A DNA stretch of 64,000 bases from Verrucomicrobiia bacterium (lineage in GTDB: Bacteria; Verrucomicrobiota; Verrucomicrobiia; Limisphaerales; UBA11358): the NCBI GenBank assembly GCA_031290985.1, contig JARLJW010000014.1:222023-286022 (forward strand), written 5' to 3'. Shown in pieces: positions 19,630-27,725 of the stretch. Every line of letters starts with the position of its first letter. Position 1 is the first letter of the stretch. The notes under the pieces were generated by a model, which worked only from the letters and a program-made list of their open reading frames with translations, ran no database searches and was not told the origin of the DNA. A program made the translations under genes and the position numbers.

Positions 19630-20046
19630 ATGTCGGAAAAAAGCAGCCCCAAGAAAAAGCCCAGCCGCACCAGCCAGCGCGAACTTGACACCAAGATCGA
19701 GTTCATGGCCGGCATCGTCCGCCGCGACCCCGATTACGTGGATGCCCTCCAGCTCCTCGGCGACCACTACACCCAGCGCGGCCTCTTCAACGAAGGCCTC
19801 AAGGTCGATGAACGCCTCGCCCGCCTCGAGCCGCAGAACCCGCTCGTCTTTTACAATCTCGCCTGCAGCTACTCGCTCACCGACCAGTTCGAGCGCGCCC
19901 TGCTCGCGCTCGAAAAAGCCCTCATCCTCGGCTACCGCGATTTCACCTGGCTCGCCAAGGATCCCGACCTCAAAAAACTCCGCGCCCACCCCGCCTACCG
20001 CGAACTCCGCGCCAAGATCGCCGAGCTGAAAAAGAAGTCCCGCTGA
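19630..20046 (+). CDS. Small TPR-repeat protein
   Basis: The 138-residue protein has a charged Lys/Ser-rich N-terminus (MSEKSSPKKKPSRTSQRELD) then two to three tetratricopeptide-like helical pairs: YVDALQLLGDHYTQRGLFNEGL, PLVFYNLACSYSLTDQFERALLALEKAL, and a shorter pair at the end (DLKKLRAHPAYRELRAKI). TPR domains mediate protein-protein contacts; no catalytic motif is visible. It starts 112 bases from hpnA and is divergent from it. It has no signal peptide, so a cytoplasmic scaffold or chaperone role is likely. Confidence 0.8.
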   Translation: MSEKSSPKKKPSRTSQRELDTKIEFMAGIVRRDPDYVDALQLLGDHYTQRGLFNEGLKVDERLARLEPQNPLVFYNLACSYSLTDQFERALLALEKALILGYRDFTWLAKDPDLKKLRAHPAYRELRAKIAELKKKSR

Positions 20047-20180
20047 GCCGGAACGGCACCGTCCAGAACTCAACGCGAAAATGCCAAGCCACCCGGCCGC
20101 ACCCTGTTCTTCGAAAGAACCGCAACGAGAATTGATCAAAGAACCAGCAAACTGCGGAACGCGACTGCCTGAGCATCCGG

Positions 20181-20220
20181 TCCCCTCGCCCCTCGGAGGG
20201 GAGAGGGCTAGGGTGAGGGG
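20181..20220. repeat. GGAGAGGGCTAGGGTGAGGGG-type dispersed repeat
   Basis: The spacer between the TPR gene and mtnA holds a purine-biased 40-base element with an internal CCCCTC...GAGGGG inverted pairing and a run ending AGAGGGCTAGGGTGAGGGG. This motif family is found scattered in intergenic regions of many bacterial genomes. Only one copy is seen in the window. Confidence 0.65.
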
Positions 20221-20280
20221 TGCCCGGTCCTTGAATAATTGCCCCTTTACGTTAAAAGCCTCCCACCTCGGCCCCAACCT

Positions 20281-21384
20281 ATGAACGTCACCCTCCGCGG
20301 TCGCACCGAACATTTTCGCACCGTCGCCTTCGACGCCCTGAACAATTCCGTCCGCCTCATCGAGCAACGCCTGCTGCCCCACGAATTCCAGATCGTCAGC
20401 ACCCCGGATTATCGCGCCACCGCCGCCGCCATCACTGACATGGTCGTGCGCGGCGCCGGCGCCATCGGTGCCACCGCCGCCTACGGCCTCGCCCAGGGCG
20501 CGCGCGTCTTTCGCGGCTCCGACCTCAAAAAATTCTCCAAGCACGTCGACCTCGTTTTCAAAACCCTTGCCGACGCGCGCCCCACCGCCGTTGACCCCGT
20601 CAACGCCATGATCGACGTCCGCCGCCACATGGCCCGCGGCGAAACCGTCGCCGAACAGCAGGCCCTCGCCCTCGCCGCCGCCGAGGAATTCGCCAACGAA
20701 GACGCCCACCACTGCGCCGAGATCGGCCGGCACGGCGCGAAACTCATCCGCAACGGCATGACGGTCCTTACCCACTGCAACGCCGGCTGGCTCGCCTTCG
20801 TCGATGTCGGCAGCGCCACCGCCCCCCTCTATGCCGCGCAGGCCCAGGGCAAAAAATTTCACGTCTTCTGCGACGAAACCCGTCCGCGCTCCCAGGGTGC
20901 CACCCTCACCGCGTGGGAACTCGCCCAGCAAAAAGTCAGTCACCAGATCATCGCCGACAACGCCGCCGGCCACCTCATGCAACGCGGCGAGATCGACCTC
21001 GTCATCGTCGGCAGCGACCGCGTCCTTGGCCGCACTGGCGAAGTCGCCAACAAGATCGGCACCTACACCAAGGCCGTCCTCGCCGCGCGCCACAAAATCC
21101 CGTTCTACGCCGCCATCCCCTGCTCCACCATTGATTGGAACCTCAAACGCGGCCGCGCCATCCCCATCGAAGAACGGCACGAATCCGAAGTCCTCGGCGC
21201 CTGGGGCGTCACCCAAACCGGCCAGCGCGAATACATCCGCGTCGCCAACCCCACCAGCGGCGCGCGCAACCCCGGCTTCGACGTCACCCCCGCCGAACTC
21301 ATCACCGGCATCATCACCCCCGCCGGCATCTTCAAACCCAGGACCCTCTGGCAAAACCGCCACCGCCTCGGCTACAAAATCTGA
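20281..21384 (+). CDS. mtnA: S-methyl-5-thioribose-1-phosphate isomerase
   Basis: MtnA interconverts methylthioribose-1-phosphate and methylthioribulose-1-phosphate in the methionine salvage pathway. The 367 residues (from the ATG at 20281, MNVTLRGRTEHFRTV) show MVVRGAGAIGATAAYGLA, the catalytic Cys in LTHCNAGWLAFVDVG, the ETRPRSQGATLTAWEL motif and the catalytic Asp in VIVGSDRVLGRTGEVANKIGTY. IPIEERHESEV and the final ITGIITPAGIF complete the eIF-2B/MtnA fold. A different eIF-2B-like sugar-phosphate isomerase is possible but less likely. No other methionine salvage gene is adjacent. Confidence 0.9.
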   Translation: MNVTLRGRTEHFRTVAFDALNNSVRLIEQRLLPHEFQIVSTPDYRATAAAITDMVVRGAGAIGATAAYGLAQGARVFRGSDLKKFSKHVDLVFKTLADARPTAVDPVNAMIDVRRHMARGETVAEQQALALAAAEEFANEDAHHCAEIGRHGAKLIRNGMTVLTHCNAGWLAFVDVGSATAPLYAAQAQGKKFHVFCDETRPRSQGATLTAWELAQQKVSHQIIADNAAGHLMQRGEIDLVIVGSDRVLGRTGEVANKIGTYTKAVLAARHKIPFYAAIPCSTIDWNLKRGRAIPIEERHESEVLGAWGVTQTGQREYIRVANPTSGARNPGFDVTPAELITGIITPAGIFKPRTLWQNRHRLGYKI

Positions 21385-21412
21385 CGCCACCCGCCGATCC
21401 GCGACCATCCAA

Positions 21413-21479
21413 CGTGGACAACCTCGCGCTGCGACTGGGTGACCTGTCCGGCAAGAACACTGCGCAGCCGTCACTTTGA
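21413..21479. repeat. GTGGAC-N5-CGCGCTGCGAC repeat, copy 1
   Basis: Just after mtnA the spacer has GTGGACAACCTCGCGCTGCGAC followed by CACTTTG. A similar element, GTGGACGTAGTCGCGCTGCGAC with CACTTTG, lies after the SpoU methyltransferase gene at 47448-47501. The core CGCGCTGCGAC is partly palindromic (GTCGC-GCT-GCGAC in copy 2). Both copies lie in plus-strand gene tails. It looks like a degenerate REP-like element. Confidence 0.55.
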
Positions 21480-21659
21480 GGCCTGGCCCGCCCTTCGCTG
21501 CCCGCACCTCCATCGTGCCCCGACCTTCCTCCCGTGCTTCCAAAATTCCAGGGTTTGACGGCCCTTGACGAGGCTTGACCGCCCTTGCGCAAAGACCGTT
21601 GGCAGAGGCCGATCGTCCTCGTCCTCGAATGCACGATTCAGGCTTCTGGTTCCTGTATC

Positions 21660-22350
21660 CATTCATGATTTAATTTTTTGGTTGGATTTGGTTGGATTTA
21701 CTTGGATTCCCAATGTTTTCGGCCCTATCTGTGTTCATCCGTAGTTGTCCATGCGGTATTACAAAATACCGGCCCTTCGACATTGGGCGTTGAATGTTGA
21801 ATGTTGAATGTTTTCCTCTTTTCGCCTTTTCGCTTGGTTTTGTCCCTCCTCGGTTTTCATTCGTGTTCATCAGTGATTATCCGTGTGATTTACCTAAGCG
21901 CCATAAGGTGATCGAGGTTGGCGCATTCGGGCTTCGGCATTCGGATTTAGTTCGGATTTCGGATTTCGGCCTTCGGTTTTTATCCGTGCCCATCCGTGGT
22001 TAAATTTCATAATTTTTTAAAAATTCTAGGGTCTGACAAAGCCTGACAAAGCCTGACGACCCTTGATTCCCAAGGCCTTGCATGGTCGCCCGTGCGGCTC
22101 GCACCCGTACGCAAGTACCCACTGCCTCCATAGCATCTGCCAGTCTGGCACGGCACCCAATCGTCCGCGTACGCCTTGGAAACTTGGACGCTTGGAGGTT
22201 GGTCCTTGGAGCTTTTCTTCATTCGTGCTTCGTCATTCATCAAGGCATAACTCTACCCCAGCCGGTTGGACAAAGGCTGTCCAACCCTCCCGCTTGATTC
22301 TTGGCCTTTTTCACATTTTCCATTTTTTAATTTTGAATTTCTCCTCACTC
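21660..22350. repeat. Gene-free, repeat-rich low-complexity spacer
   Basis: About 1.1 kb (21385-22536) has no convincing gene. It holds three tandem units of TTGAATG at 21791-21810, GGTTGGATTT repeats at 21679-21700, CGGATTTCGGATTTCGG at 21953-21969, and three fragments of the CCATCCGTGG-type repeat. It also has two tandem AAAGCCTGAC units near 22040, a hairpin GGTATT-ACAA-AATACC (21755-21770), and a perfect 9-bp hairpin GGTTGGACA-AAGGC-TGTCCAACC (22264-22286). Base composition is more AT-rich than the genes around it. It looks like accumulated decayed repeats. Confidence 0.75.
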
Positions 22351-22536
22351 TAGCACCGCCAAACAATTCCTTCTTTCCGAATAGATTCCGATTTATTCCG
22401 ACTTCTTTCCGACCCGCTCGACGCCCGTTTTACCCGCTAAATTCCGCAAATTCACACGAATGCCCGCTGTTTCCCCTCTCGCCCCATTCAGGACGGGCTA
22501 AAAACACTCGTTGCCGTCGTGTACCCAGAACTCCCT

Positions 22537-22755
22537 TCACCGTGGCAACAACAACATCAGAATCATGGACGCCGCCGTGATCGGCCAGCACACGTATAAT
22601 TTGAATTTGTCGTAAGGCGGCAAAAAACAGAAAATCAGCGCCAGCAAGAACAAGGCTGCAACCACATCGCCAAAAGCACCGGCAAAGGGAGTTTGCGGGA
22701 ATGTCACGCAGCCGAAACAAACAAGGATGTTTATTGAATCAAGGATTAGCACCAT
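22537..22755 (-). CDS. Possible small membrane protein
   Basis: The 72-residue frame starts MVLILDSINILVCFGCV and has two or three hydrophobic segments (AFGDVVAALFLLALIFCFLPP and CWPITAASMILMLLL) separated by a charged YDKFKLY turn, as expected of a small integral membrane protein. It is not recognised as a family and no ribosome-binding site is clear. It sits at the edge of the repeat-rich spacer. A chance frame cannot be excluded. Confidence 0.45.
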   Translation of the reverse strand: MVLILDSINILVCFGCVTFPQTPFAGAFGDVVAALFLLALIFCFLPPYDKFKLYVCWPITAASMILMLLLPR

Positions 22756-22846
22756 TCGCGAAGCGGAAACCCCCGTCGTTTAAATTTAAAATCATCCGGA
22801 ACTTTCATTCCAGCCTTATAGAGCGGTTAAAGTAAAACCATGCTTT

Positions 22847-23602
22847 TCACTTCACCGTGTTGTTCAACGGCGCCAGCCCCTGGATGCGCACCTCCAGTTT
22901 GTCCCCGCTCTGGATGGGACCGACCCCGCTGGGCGTACCCGTGAGAATCACATCGCCCGGCAGCAACGTCATGTTCGTGGACACGAAACTGACAATTTCC
23001 GCCGGCTTGAAGATGAGCTGGCTCGTGTTCGAGTTCTGGCGGAGCTGGCCGTTTTGGAACTGCTGGATGTTCAGATGATTCGGGTCGATCTGCGTTTCCA
23101 CGTACGGCCCCAGCGGCGTGAAGGTGTCGAACGATTTGCAACGCGCCCACTGCGACTCGCTTTTCTGGATCGTCCGGTCGCTGATGTCCTGCGCGGCCGT
23201 GTAGCCGAAAATATAGCGCGACGCCTGCGTCGCCGTCACGTTCCGGATCTTCCGGCCGATGACGATGGCCAGTTCCGCCTCAAAATCCGTGCGATGCTCC
23301 CGGAAAGGGATTTCAATCTTCCCGCCGTCCGGCAGCAGCGAGGTCGTGGCTTTGAACCAGATCAGCGGCTCCTTCGGCAATTCCCGGTTCATTTCGCGCG
23401 CATGGTCGCGATAATTGATGCCCACCGCGATGATCTTCGTCGGCATCACCGGCACCAGCGTTTTCACGCCCTTGCGCGGCAGGGATTTGCGGTCGAATGA
23501 GGGCGAGCCAAAGACATCCCCCCGTAAACGGAACAGTTCGCCGTCCACGACCTTGGCGTAAAAAATTTCTTCGTCCTTTTGAAAACGTCCAATGGCTGCC
23601 AT
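22847..23602 (-). CDS. Fumarylacetoacetate hydrolase family protein
   Basis: FAH-family enzymes cleave or decarboxylate 2-oxo acids and related dicarbonyls using a divalent metal. The 251 residues contain KIIAVGINYRDHAREM, a metal-binding acidic region FEAELAIVIGRKIRN, YTAAQDISDRTIQKSESQWARCKSFDTFTPLGPYV and the signature LLPGDVILTGTPSGVGPIQSGD. The substrate cannot be told; the family includes catechol-pathway hydrolases, oxaloacetate decarboxylases and acylpyruvases. It stands alone on the minus strand and no aromatic-degradation genes are next to it. Confidence 0.9.
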   Translation of the reverse strand: MAAIGRFQKDEEIFYAKVVDGELFRLRGDVFGSPSFDRKSLPRKGVKTLVPVMPTKIIAVGINYRDHAREMNRELPKEPLIWFKATTSLLPDGGKIEIPFREHRTDFEAELAIVIGRKIRNVTATQASRYIFGYTAAQDISDRTIQKSESQWARCKSFDTFTPLGPYVETQIDPNHLNIQQFQNGQLRQNSNTSQLIFKPAEIVSFVSTNMTLLPGDVILTGTPSGVGPIQSGDKLEVRIQGLAPLNNTVK

Positions 23603-23756
23603 AAACGCCGGCCAGCCTAGAACCGCCCTCCACCCACCGCAAGACTAAAGCCGCCAGACTAAAGCCGCCAAAAATGGCCACGCCACAACGCTGGTCCGGC
23701 CAGGTTTGCTTCATCCCCGCGCACTTGCTGAAACGACGTTTTACGATTATATTCCG

Positions 23757-23891
23757 GTGGTGAGTTACCTGACGAAACAGGAAGTTTATGTGATCTGTAT
23801 CGTTTTAGGTTTGTTGGCGACCGGCTGGTGTGTGAAAACCTATCGCAGTACACATCCCGCCGCCGCCCCGGTTCAGTCGGCCAGACCCTGA
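23757..23891 (+). CDS. Possible very small membrane protein coupled to the next gene
   Basis: From a GTG at 23757 or 23760 a ~44-residue frame gives a short polar start, one membrane segment (VYVICIVLGLLATGWCV) and a polar tail rich in Pro/Ala. The TGA (23889-23891) sits one base before the ATG of the Minf_1886 gene, suggesting coupling. The protein is below the usual calling size and has no recognised family. Start choice is uncertain. Confidence 0.4.
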   Translation: MVSYLTKQEVYVICIVLGLLATGWCVKTYRSTHPAAAPVQSARP

Positions 23892-23892
23892 T

Positions 23893-24327
23893 ATGCAAGA
23901 AGTCAATTTCGACGAAGTGCTGGATCAAATCCTGGCGCGCAACCCCGCTTACGCGCGGGATTCGTACCATTTTATCCGCGAGGCGCTCGACTTCACCCAA
24001 AAGCTCATCAGCAAGGAAAACAAGGGCAAGGTGCGCCACGTCACCCCGGCGGAACTCCTCGACGGCATCCGCCAGCACGCGCTCCAGCAATTCGGCCCCA
24101 TGGCCGTGACCGTCTTTGAGGAATGGGGCATCCACCAATGCAAGGATTTTGGCGAGATGGTTTTCATCATGATCGAAAGCGGCCTGCTGGCGAAAACCGA
24201 GAAGGATTCGCGCGACGATTTTCAAGACGGCTACGATTTCACCGAGGCGTTCGCCAAACCCTTCTGGCCGGAAAGCAAGCTGAAGGCGGAAAAGAAAAAA
24301 GCCGCCAAACCGGCCGGCGCGTCTTGA
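23893..24327 (+). CDS. Minf_1886-family protein of unknown function
   Basis: The 144-residue protein has MQEVNFDEVLDQILARNPAY, YHFIREALDFTQKLI, TPAELLDGIRQHALQQFGPMAVTVFEEWGI and CKDFGEMVFIMIESGLL, followed by a Lys/Ala-rich tail. This matches, by memory of the family, the Minf_1886 group restricted to Verrucomicrobia and Planctomycetes. Function is unknown. The predicted structure is largely helical and soluble. It is the clearest phylum marker in the window. Confidence 0.85.
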   Translation: MQEVNFDEVLDQILARNPAYARDSYHFIREALDFTQKLISKENKGKVRHVTPAELLDGIRQHALQQFGPMAVTVFEEWGIHQCKDFGEMVFIMIESGLLAKTEKDSRDDFQDGYDFTEAFAKPFWPESKLKAEKKKAAKPAGAS

Positions 24328-24341
24328 CCCCGTTGGGTTGT

Positions 24342-24408
24342 TTGGAGTTCCGCCTTTAGGCGGTTCGGACCGGGCAACACCTCAGACCGCCTGAAGGCGG
24401 AACTCCAA
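24342..24408. terminator. Inverted GGAGTTCCGCC-type repeat between convergent genes
   Basis: Two 23-base arms (24342-24364 and 24386-24408) pair with one mismatch; each contains CCGCCTnnAGGCGG, itself a near-palindrome. The element lies between the Minf_1886 gene and rpoN, which converge, so the stem could stop transcription from both sides. No long T-run follows. The GGAGTTCCGCC form is also a dispersed repeat type in verrucomicrobial spacers by memory. Confidence 0.7.
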
Positions 24409-24444
24409 ACTCAAAGTCGTGACCGGCCGCACAGCGGAACAGGT

Positions 24445-25947
24445 TCAATAAACCTTCCGCAGATTCGACGGCAGGATGCCCAGCTCATCGCGATACTTCG
24501 CGACCGTGCGGCGCGCAATGGTGATGCCCTTGTCGGTAAGCATCTTCACCACTTCCTGATCGGACAACGGCTTCGAGGTGTTCTCGTTCTTGAAGATTTC
24601 CGCGATCATGTCCTTCACGCTCGTGTTGGACACGTCCTGGCCGCTGGTGCTTTGCAGGCCGGCGGTGAAGAAAAATTTCATCTCGTACACCCCCTGCGGC
24701 GTCTCGATGTATTTGCCGGAAACCGCGCGGCTCACGGTCGTTTCGTGGACCCCCACGACTTCCGCGACCTGCGCCATCGTCATCGGCTTGAGAAAAGCCA
24801 CGCCCTTGTCCATGAACTCCCGCTGGCGTTTCACGATCTCGCGCCCGATGTTGCAGATCGTCGTCTGCCGCTGATGCAGGCTCTTGATGAGAAACTTCCC
24901 GGCGCGGATTTTTTCGCGGATGTAATTCTTCACCTCGGCGTTGTTCTCGCCGGCGGACATCAGGTCCTTGTAGACATTGCTGATGCGGAGATGCGGTATC
25001 TGCTCGTCATTCGTGGTGACCGTGTAGTCCTCCCCGTTCTTCACCACAAAAACTTCCGGGGCCACATACTGCTCCACATTGGAAAGAAAGGCGCGTCCCG
25101 GCCGCGGATCCAGCCGCCCGATGCGGGCCAGCGCCTCCTGCACGTCGTCCAGCGACTGGTTCGTGCCGCGCGCGATTTCCGGGATGCGGCGCTTGCCGAG
25201 CGCGTCCATGAAATCACGGATGATGCGGTACTCCAAGGTCTCGTCCAATTTCGCGCGCTCGAGCTGCAGCATCAGGCATTCCCGCAAATCCCGCGCCCCA
25301 ACCCCGGCCGGTTCAAAACCTTGGATGACCTTAAGCACTTTGGAAATCGTATCCAGCGGCAGGCTGGTGGAGGCGGCCAGTTCCTCCAAGGTCACGTTCA
25401 GGTAACCGTAATCATCGATGTTGCCGATCAGCAGTTCGGCGATGCCCTGCTCTTCACCGCTCAAATCCGTGTCGCGCACCTGCTCGACCAGATGCTGCGC
25501 CAGCGACGTCTCCGAGGTGAGCGAGTCGAACATGAACTGCCGCTTCTCCTCGTCCTCCGTGGTGGAACGGATCGGCGAGCTGGCCTGCGAAAAATTGTCG
25601 CGCCAGTCCTGGTCCAGTTGCACCAGTTTGTCGAACTCCGCTTGAAAATCGTCCGCCGGCTCGGCGGCTTCCTTGTCCGTCGAGGTGTCCGGCGTGTCAA
25701 ACTTCACATCTTCCGGGGGTTCGGCCAGGTCGGGGGCGGCTACTTCGCCCTCTTCCGAGGTCTTCTCGCGCAGGTCCGCATCCGAATCCATCACTTCTTC
25801 CAGGACCGGATTCTGCTCCATCTCCGCCGCCACGAGCGCCTTCAACTCCAGCGTCGGGGCCTGGAGCAAAGCGAGCGACTGCTGCAGTTGCGGTGCGAGC
25901 ACCAGCGACTGCGACAGACGTTGTGACAATTGCATTCCGAATGCCAT
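24445..25947 (-). CDS. rpoN: RNA polymerase sigma-54 factor
   Basis: RpoN directs polymerase to -24/-12 promoters and needs an AAA+ activator. The 500 residues begin with the Gln/Leu-rich region I (MAFGMQLSQRLSQSLVLAPQLQQSLALLQAP), an acidic region II (~70-135), the core-binding domain, and the DNA-binding domain with MAQVAEVVGVHETTVSRAVSGKYIETPQGVYEMKFFF. The RpoN box ARRTVAKYRDELGI is near the C-terminus. It is transcribed divergently from hpf; in Proteobacteria these genes are co-oriented neighbours. No sigma-54 activator is in the window. Confidence 0.97.
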   Translation of the reverse strand: MAFGMQLSQRLSQSLVLAPQLQQSLALLQAPTLELKALVAAEMEQNPVLEEVMDSDADLREKTSEEGEVAAPDLAEPPEDVKFDTPDTSTDKEAAEPADDFQAEFDKLVQLDQDWRDNFSQASSPIRSTTEDEEKRQFMFDSLTSETSLAQHLVEQVRDTDLSGEEQGIAELLIGNIDDYGYLNVTLEELAASTSLPLDTISKVLKVIQGFEPAGVGARDLRECLMLQLERAKLDETLEYRIIRDFMDALGKRRIPEIARGTNQSLDDVQEALARIGRLDPRPGRAFLSNVEQYVAPEVFVVKNGEDYTVTTNDEQIPHLRISNVYKDLMSAGENNAEVKNYIREKIRAGKFLIKSLHQRQTTICNIGREIVKRQREFMDKGVAFLKPMTMAQVAEVVGVHETTVSRAVSGKYIETPQGVYEMKFFFTAGLQSTSGQDVSNTSVKDMIAEIFKNENTSKPLSDQEVVKMLTDKGITIARRTVAKYRDELGILPSNLRKVY

Positions 25948-26069
25948 TCGAGCAAAAGATAACGAAATTTTGCGGAATCACAAGCAGGTTCTTGGCACGA
26001 ATCCCGCTTTGCCGTTTTTCCCCCGAACTAAAACTGGATTTTTTGTCATTTCAGTAGCATCCTTTTTTC

Positions 26070-26423
26070 ATGAAACTGATTCTCTCCACGCACAATGTGA
26101 CGCTTACCAAAGCCATCGAAGATCACGTCCTCGCCCGGCTCGACAAGCTGGAGCATCTTGACCGCTGGACCGTGGACGCCCGTGTGACCCTTGAACACGA
26201 CAAGACCAAGGTGCCGGAAAGACAGTTTAGCTGCTCCATGCGCATCACCATGCGCGGCCCCGACCTCTTCGCCGAAGACCGCGAAAGCGATCTTTACGCC
26301 GCCATCGACCGGGTCACCAAGAAAATCGAACAGCAGATCCGCAAGCGCCACAGCAAGCGCAAAGCCACCAAGCACAAGATCGGCGCCCGGACCAAGCTTA
26401 CGCGCCAGGACACCACCGCGTGA
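26070..26423 (+). CDS. hpf: Ribosome hibernation-promoting factor, short form
   Basis: HPF binds the 30S decoding centre in slow growth and promotes inactive ribosome formation. The 117 residues have the sigma-54 modulation/S30AE fold: MKLILSTHNVTLTKAIEDHVLARLDKLEHL, then the basic end region DLYAAIDRVTKKIEQQIRKRHSKRKATKHK. The long C-terminal dimerisation domain of Gram-positive HPF is absent. It is followed by the amidohydrolase gene with overlapping stop and start, so it is the first gene of a likely operon. Confidence 0.92.
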   Translation: MKLILSTHNVTLTKAIEDHVLARLDKLEHLDRWTVDARVTLEHDKTKVPERQFSCSMRITMRGPDLFAEDRESDLYAAIDRVTKKIEQQIRKRHSKRKATKHKIGARTKLTRQDTTA

Positions 26424-27670
26424 TGATCCTGCGGGCCAGCTTCATTTTTCCCGTCTCCGCGCCGCCCATCGAGGACGGCGCGGTTTTAATTGAGGGCAAT
26501 AAGATTCGTGCCGTCACGCCCTGGAAAAATCTCCGTCCGTCCGGGTCCGAGAAGATCACCGACCTCGGTAATGCCATCCTGCTGCCCGGCCTCGTCAACG
26601 CCCACTGCCATCTGGACTACACCGACATGGCCGGTGAGCTGCCGCCGCCCCGGACGTTTACCGACTGGATCGCCGCCATCACCGCCTACAAGGCCGGTTG
26701 GAGCTATTCCGACTACGCCCGTTCCTGGCTGCGCGGAGCGCATCAACTTCTGAAAACCGGCACCACCACCGTTGCCGACATCGAGGCCATGCCCGACCTC
26801 CTGCCCGAAGTCTGGGACGCCACGCCGCTGCGGATCTTCTCCTTCCTCGAAATGACCGGCATCAAATCCCGCCGGCCGCCGGGGGAAGTGTTACGCGAGG
26901 CCGTCCAAAAAATCGATTCGCTCCGCCATCCGCGTCATCGCGCCATGCTTTCACCGCACGCGCCCTACTCCACCCGGGCCGAATTGCTGCGGCTCACGGC
27001 CGAAACCGCGCGCCGCCGCAACTGGCGCGTCAGCACCCACATCGCCGAGTCCGAACAGGAATTCGACATGTTCCAGAACGCCGGTGGCGCCATGCACAAC
27101 TGGCTGAAACGGAACGAACGTGACAATTCGGATTGCGGCCTCGGCTCGCCCGTCGCCCATTTCGCCCGCTGCCAGTTGCTCGGCGAAAACGTCCTTGCCG
27201 CGCACGTCAACTACCTCGCGCGCGGCGATGCCACGTTGCTTGCCCGCAGCCGCACCCATGTCGTCCACTGCCCCCGCAGCCACGACTACTTCAAGCACAC
27301 AAAATTTGAATGCGAACGTCTCGCCAACGCCGGCGTGAACCTCTGCCTGGGCACGGACAGCCTGGCCACGACGCGCAAGCTCGGAAAACAAAAGCCGGAG
27401 CTGGATATGTTCGCCGAGATGCGCCTCTTCGCCGACCGCGAGAAATCCGCCGCCCCGGAGCAAATCCTGCGGATGGCCACCGTCAATGGCGCGCGCGCCC
27501 TGGGCCTCGCTGGCAAGATCGGCGAACTTTCCCGGAGCAGTTTTGCCGACCTCATCGTCCTGCCCGCTCCGGGAAAATCGAAGGACCTCGCCGCCGCCAT
27601 CCTCGCCCATGCCGGCAACGTCTCCGCCAGCATGATCGATGGCCGCTGGGCCATTCCGCCCCGGCTTTGA
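26423..27670 (+). CDS. Amidohydrolase (deaminase-like metal-dependent hydrolase)
   Basis: This is an amidohydrolase-superfamily enzyme of ~415 residues. Metal ligands are visible as NAHCHLDYTDM (HxH), STHIAESEQEF (His and the SEQE loop), AAHVNYLARGD and the catalytic Asp in CLGTDSLATTRKL. HAPYSTRAELL is also conserved in the family. The closest groups by motif are methylthioadenosine/S-adenosylhomocysteine and aminofutalosine deaminases, but the substrate cannot be set from sequence. The start ATG overlaps the hpf TGA; a GTG one codon earlier is equally possible. Confidence 0.88.
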   Translation: MILRASFIFPVSAPPIEDGAVLIEGNKIRAVTPWKNLRPSGSEKITDLGNAILLPGLVNAHCHLDYTDMAGELPPPRTFTDWIAAITAYKAGWSYSDYARSWLRGAHQLLKTGTTTVADIEAMPDLLPEVWDATPLRIFSFLEMTGIKSRRPPGEVLREAVQKIDSLRHPRHRAMLSPHAPYSTRAELLRLTAETARRRNWRVSTHIAESEQEFDMFQNAGGAMHNWLKRNERDNSDCGLGSPVAHFARCQLLGENVLAAHVNYLARGDATLLARSRTHVVHCPRSHDYFKHTKFECERLANAGVNLCLGTDSLATTRKLGKQKPELDMFAEMRLFADREKSAAPEQILRMATVNGARALGLAGKIGELSRSSFADLIVLPAPGKSKDLAAAILAHAGNVSASMIDGRWAIPPRL

Positions 27671-27725
27671 ACGCATCGCGGCGGCTTTTCTTCCGACCGC
27701 TTCTGTGTTTACCTGTGTTTGAACA

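Noticed and set aside
18508..21666. A very long open frame of ~1050 codons on the minus strand across mtnA and the TPR gene
   Set aside because: Only the last ~336 codons (hpnA) have family motifs. The rest is antisense to mtnA and reads as Gly/Ala/Glu/Asp-rich GC-driven translation; it is an open frame caused by high GC.
25991..26012. A TTGGCAC...TTTGC motif upstream of hpf resembling a sigma-54 promoter
   Set aside because: The spacing between the TGGCAC and TTGC halves is ten bases rather than five, so the -24/-12 geometry is wrong.
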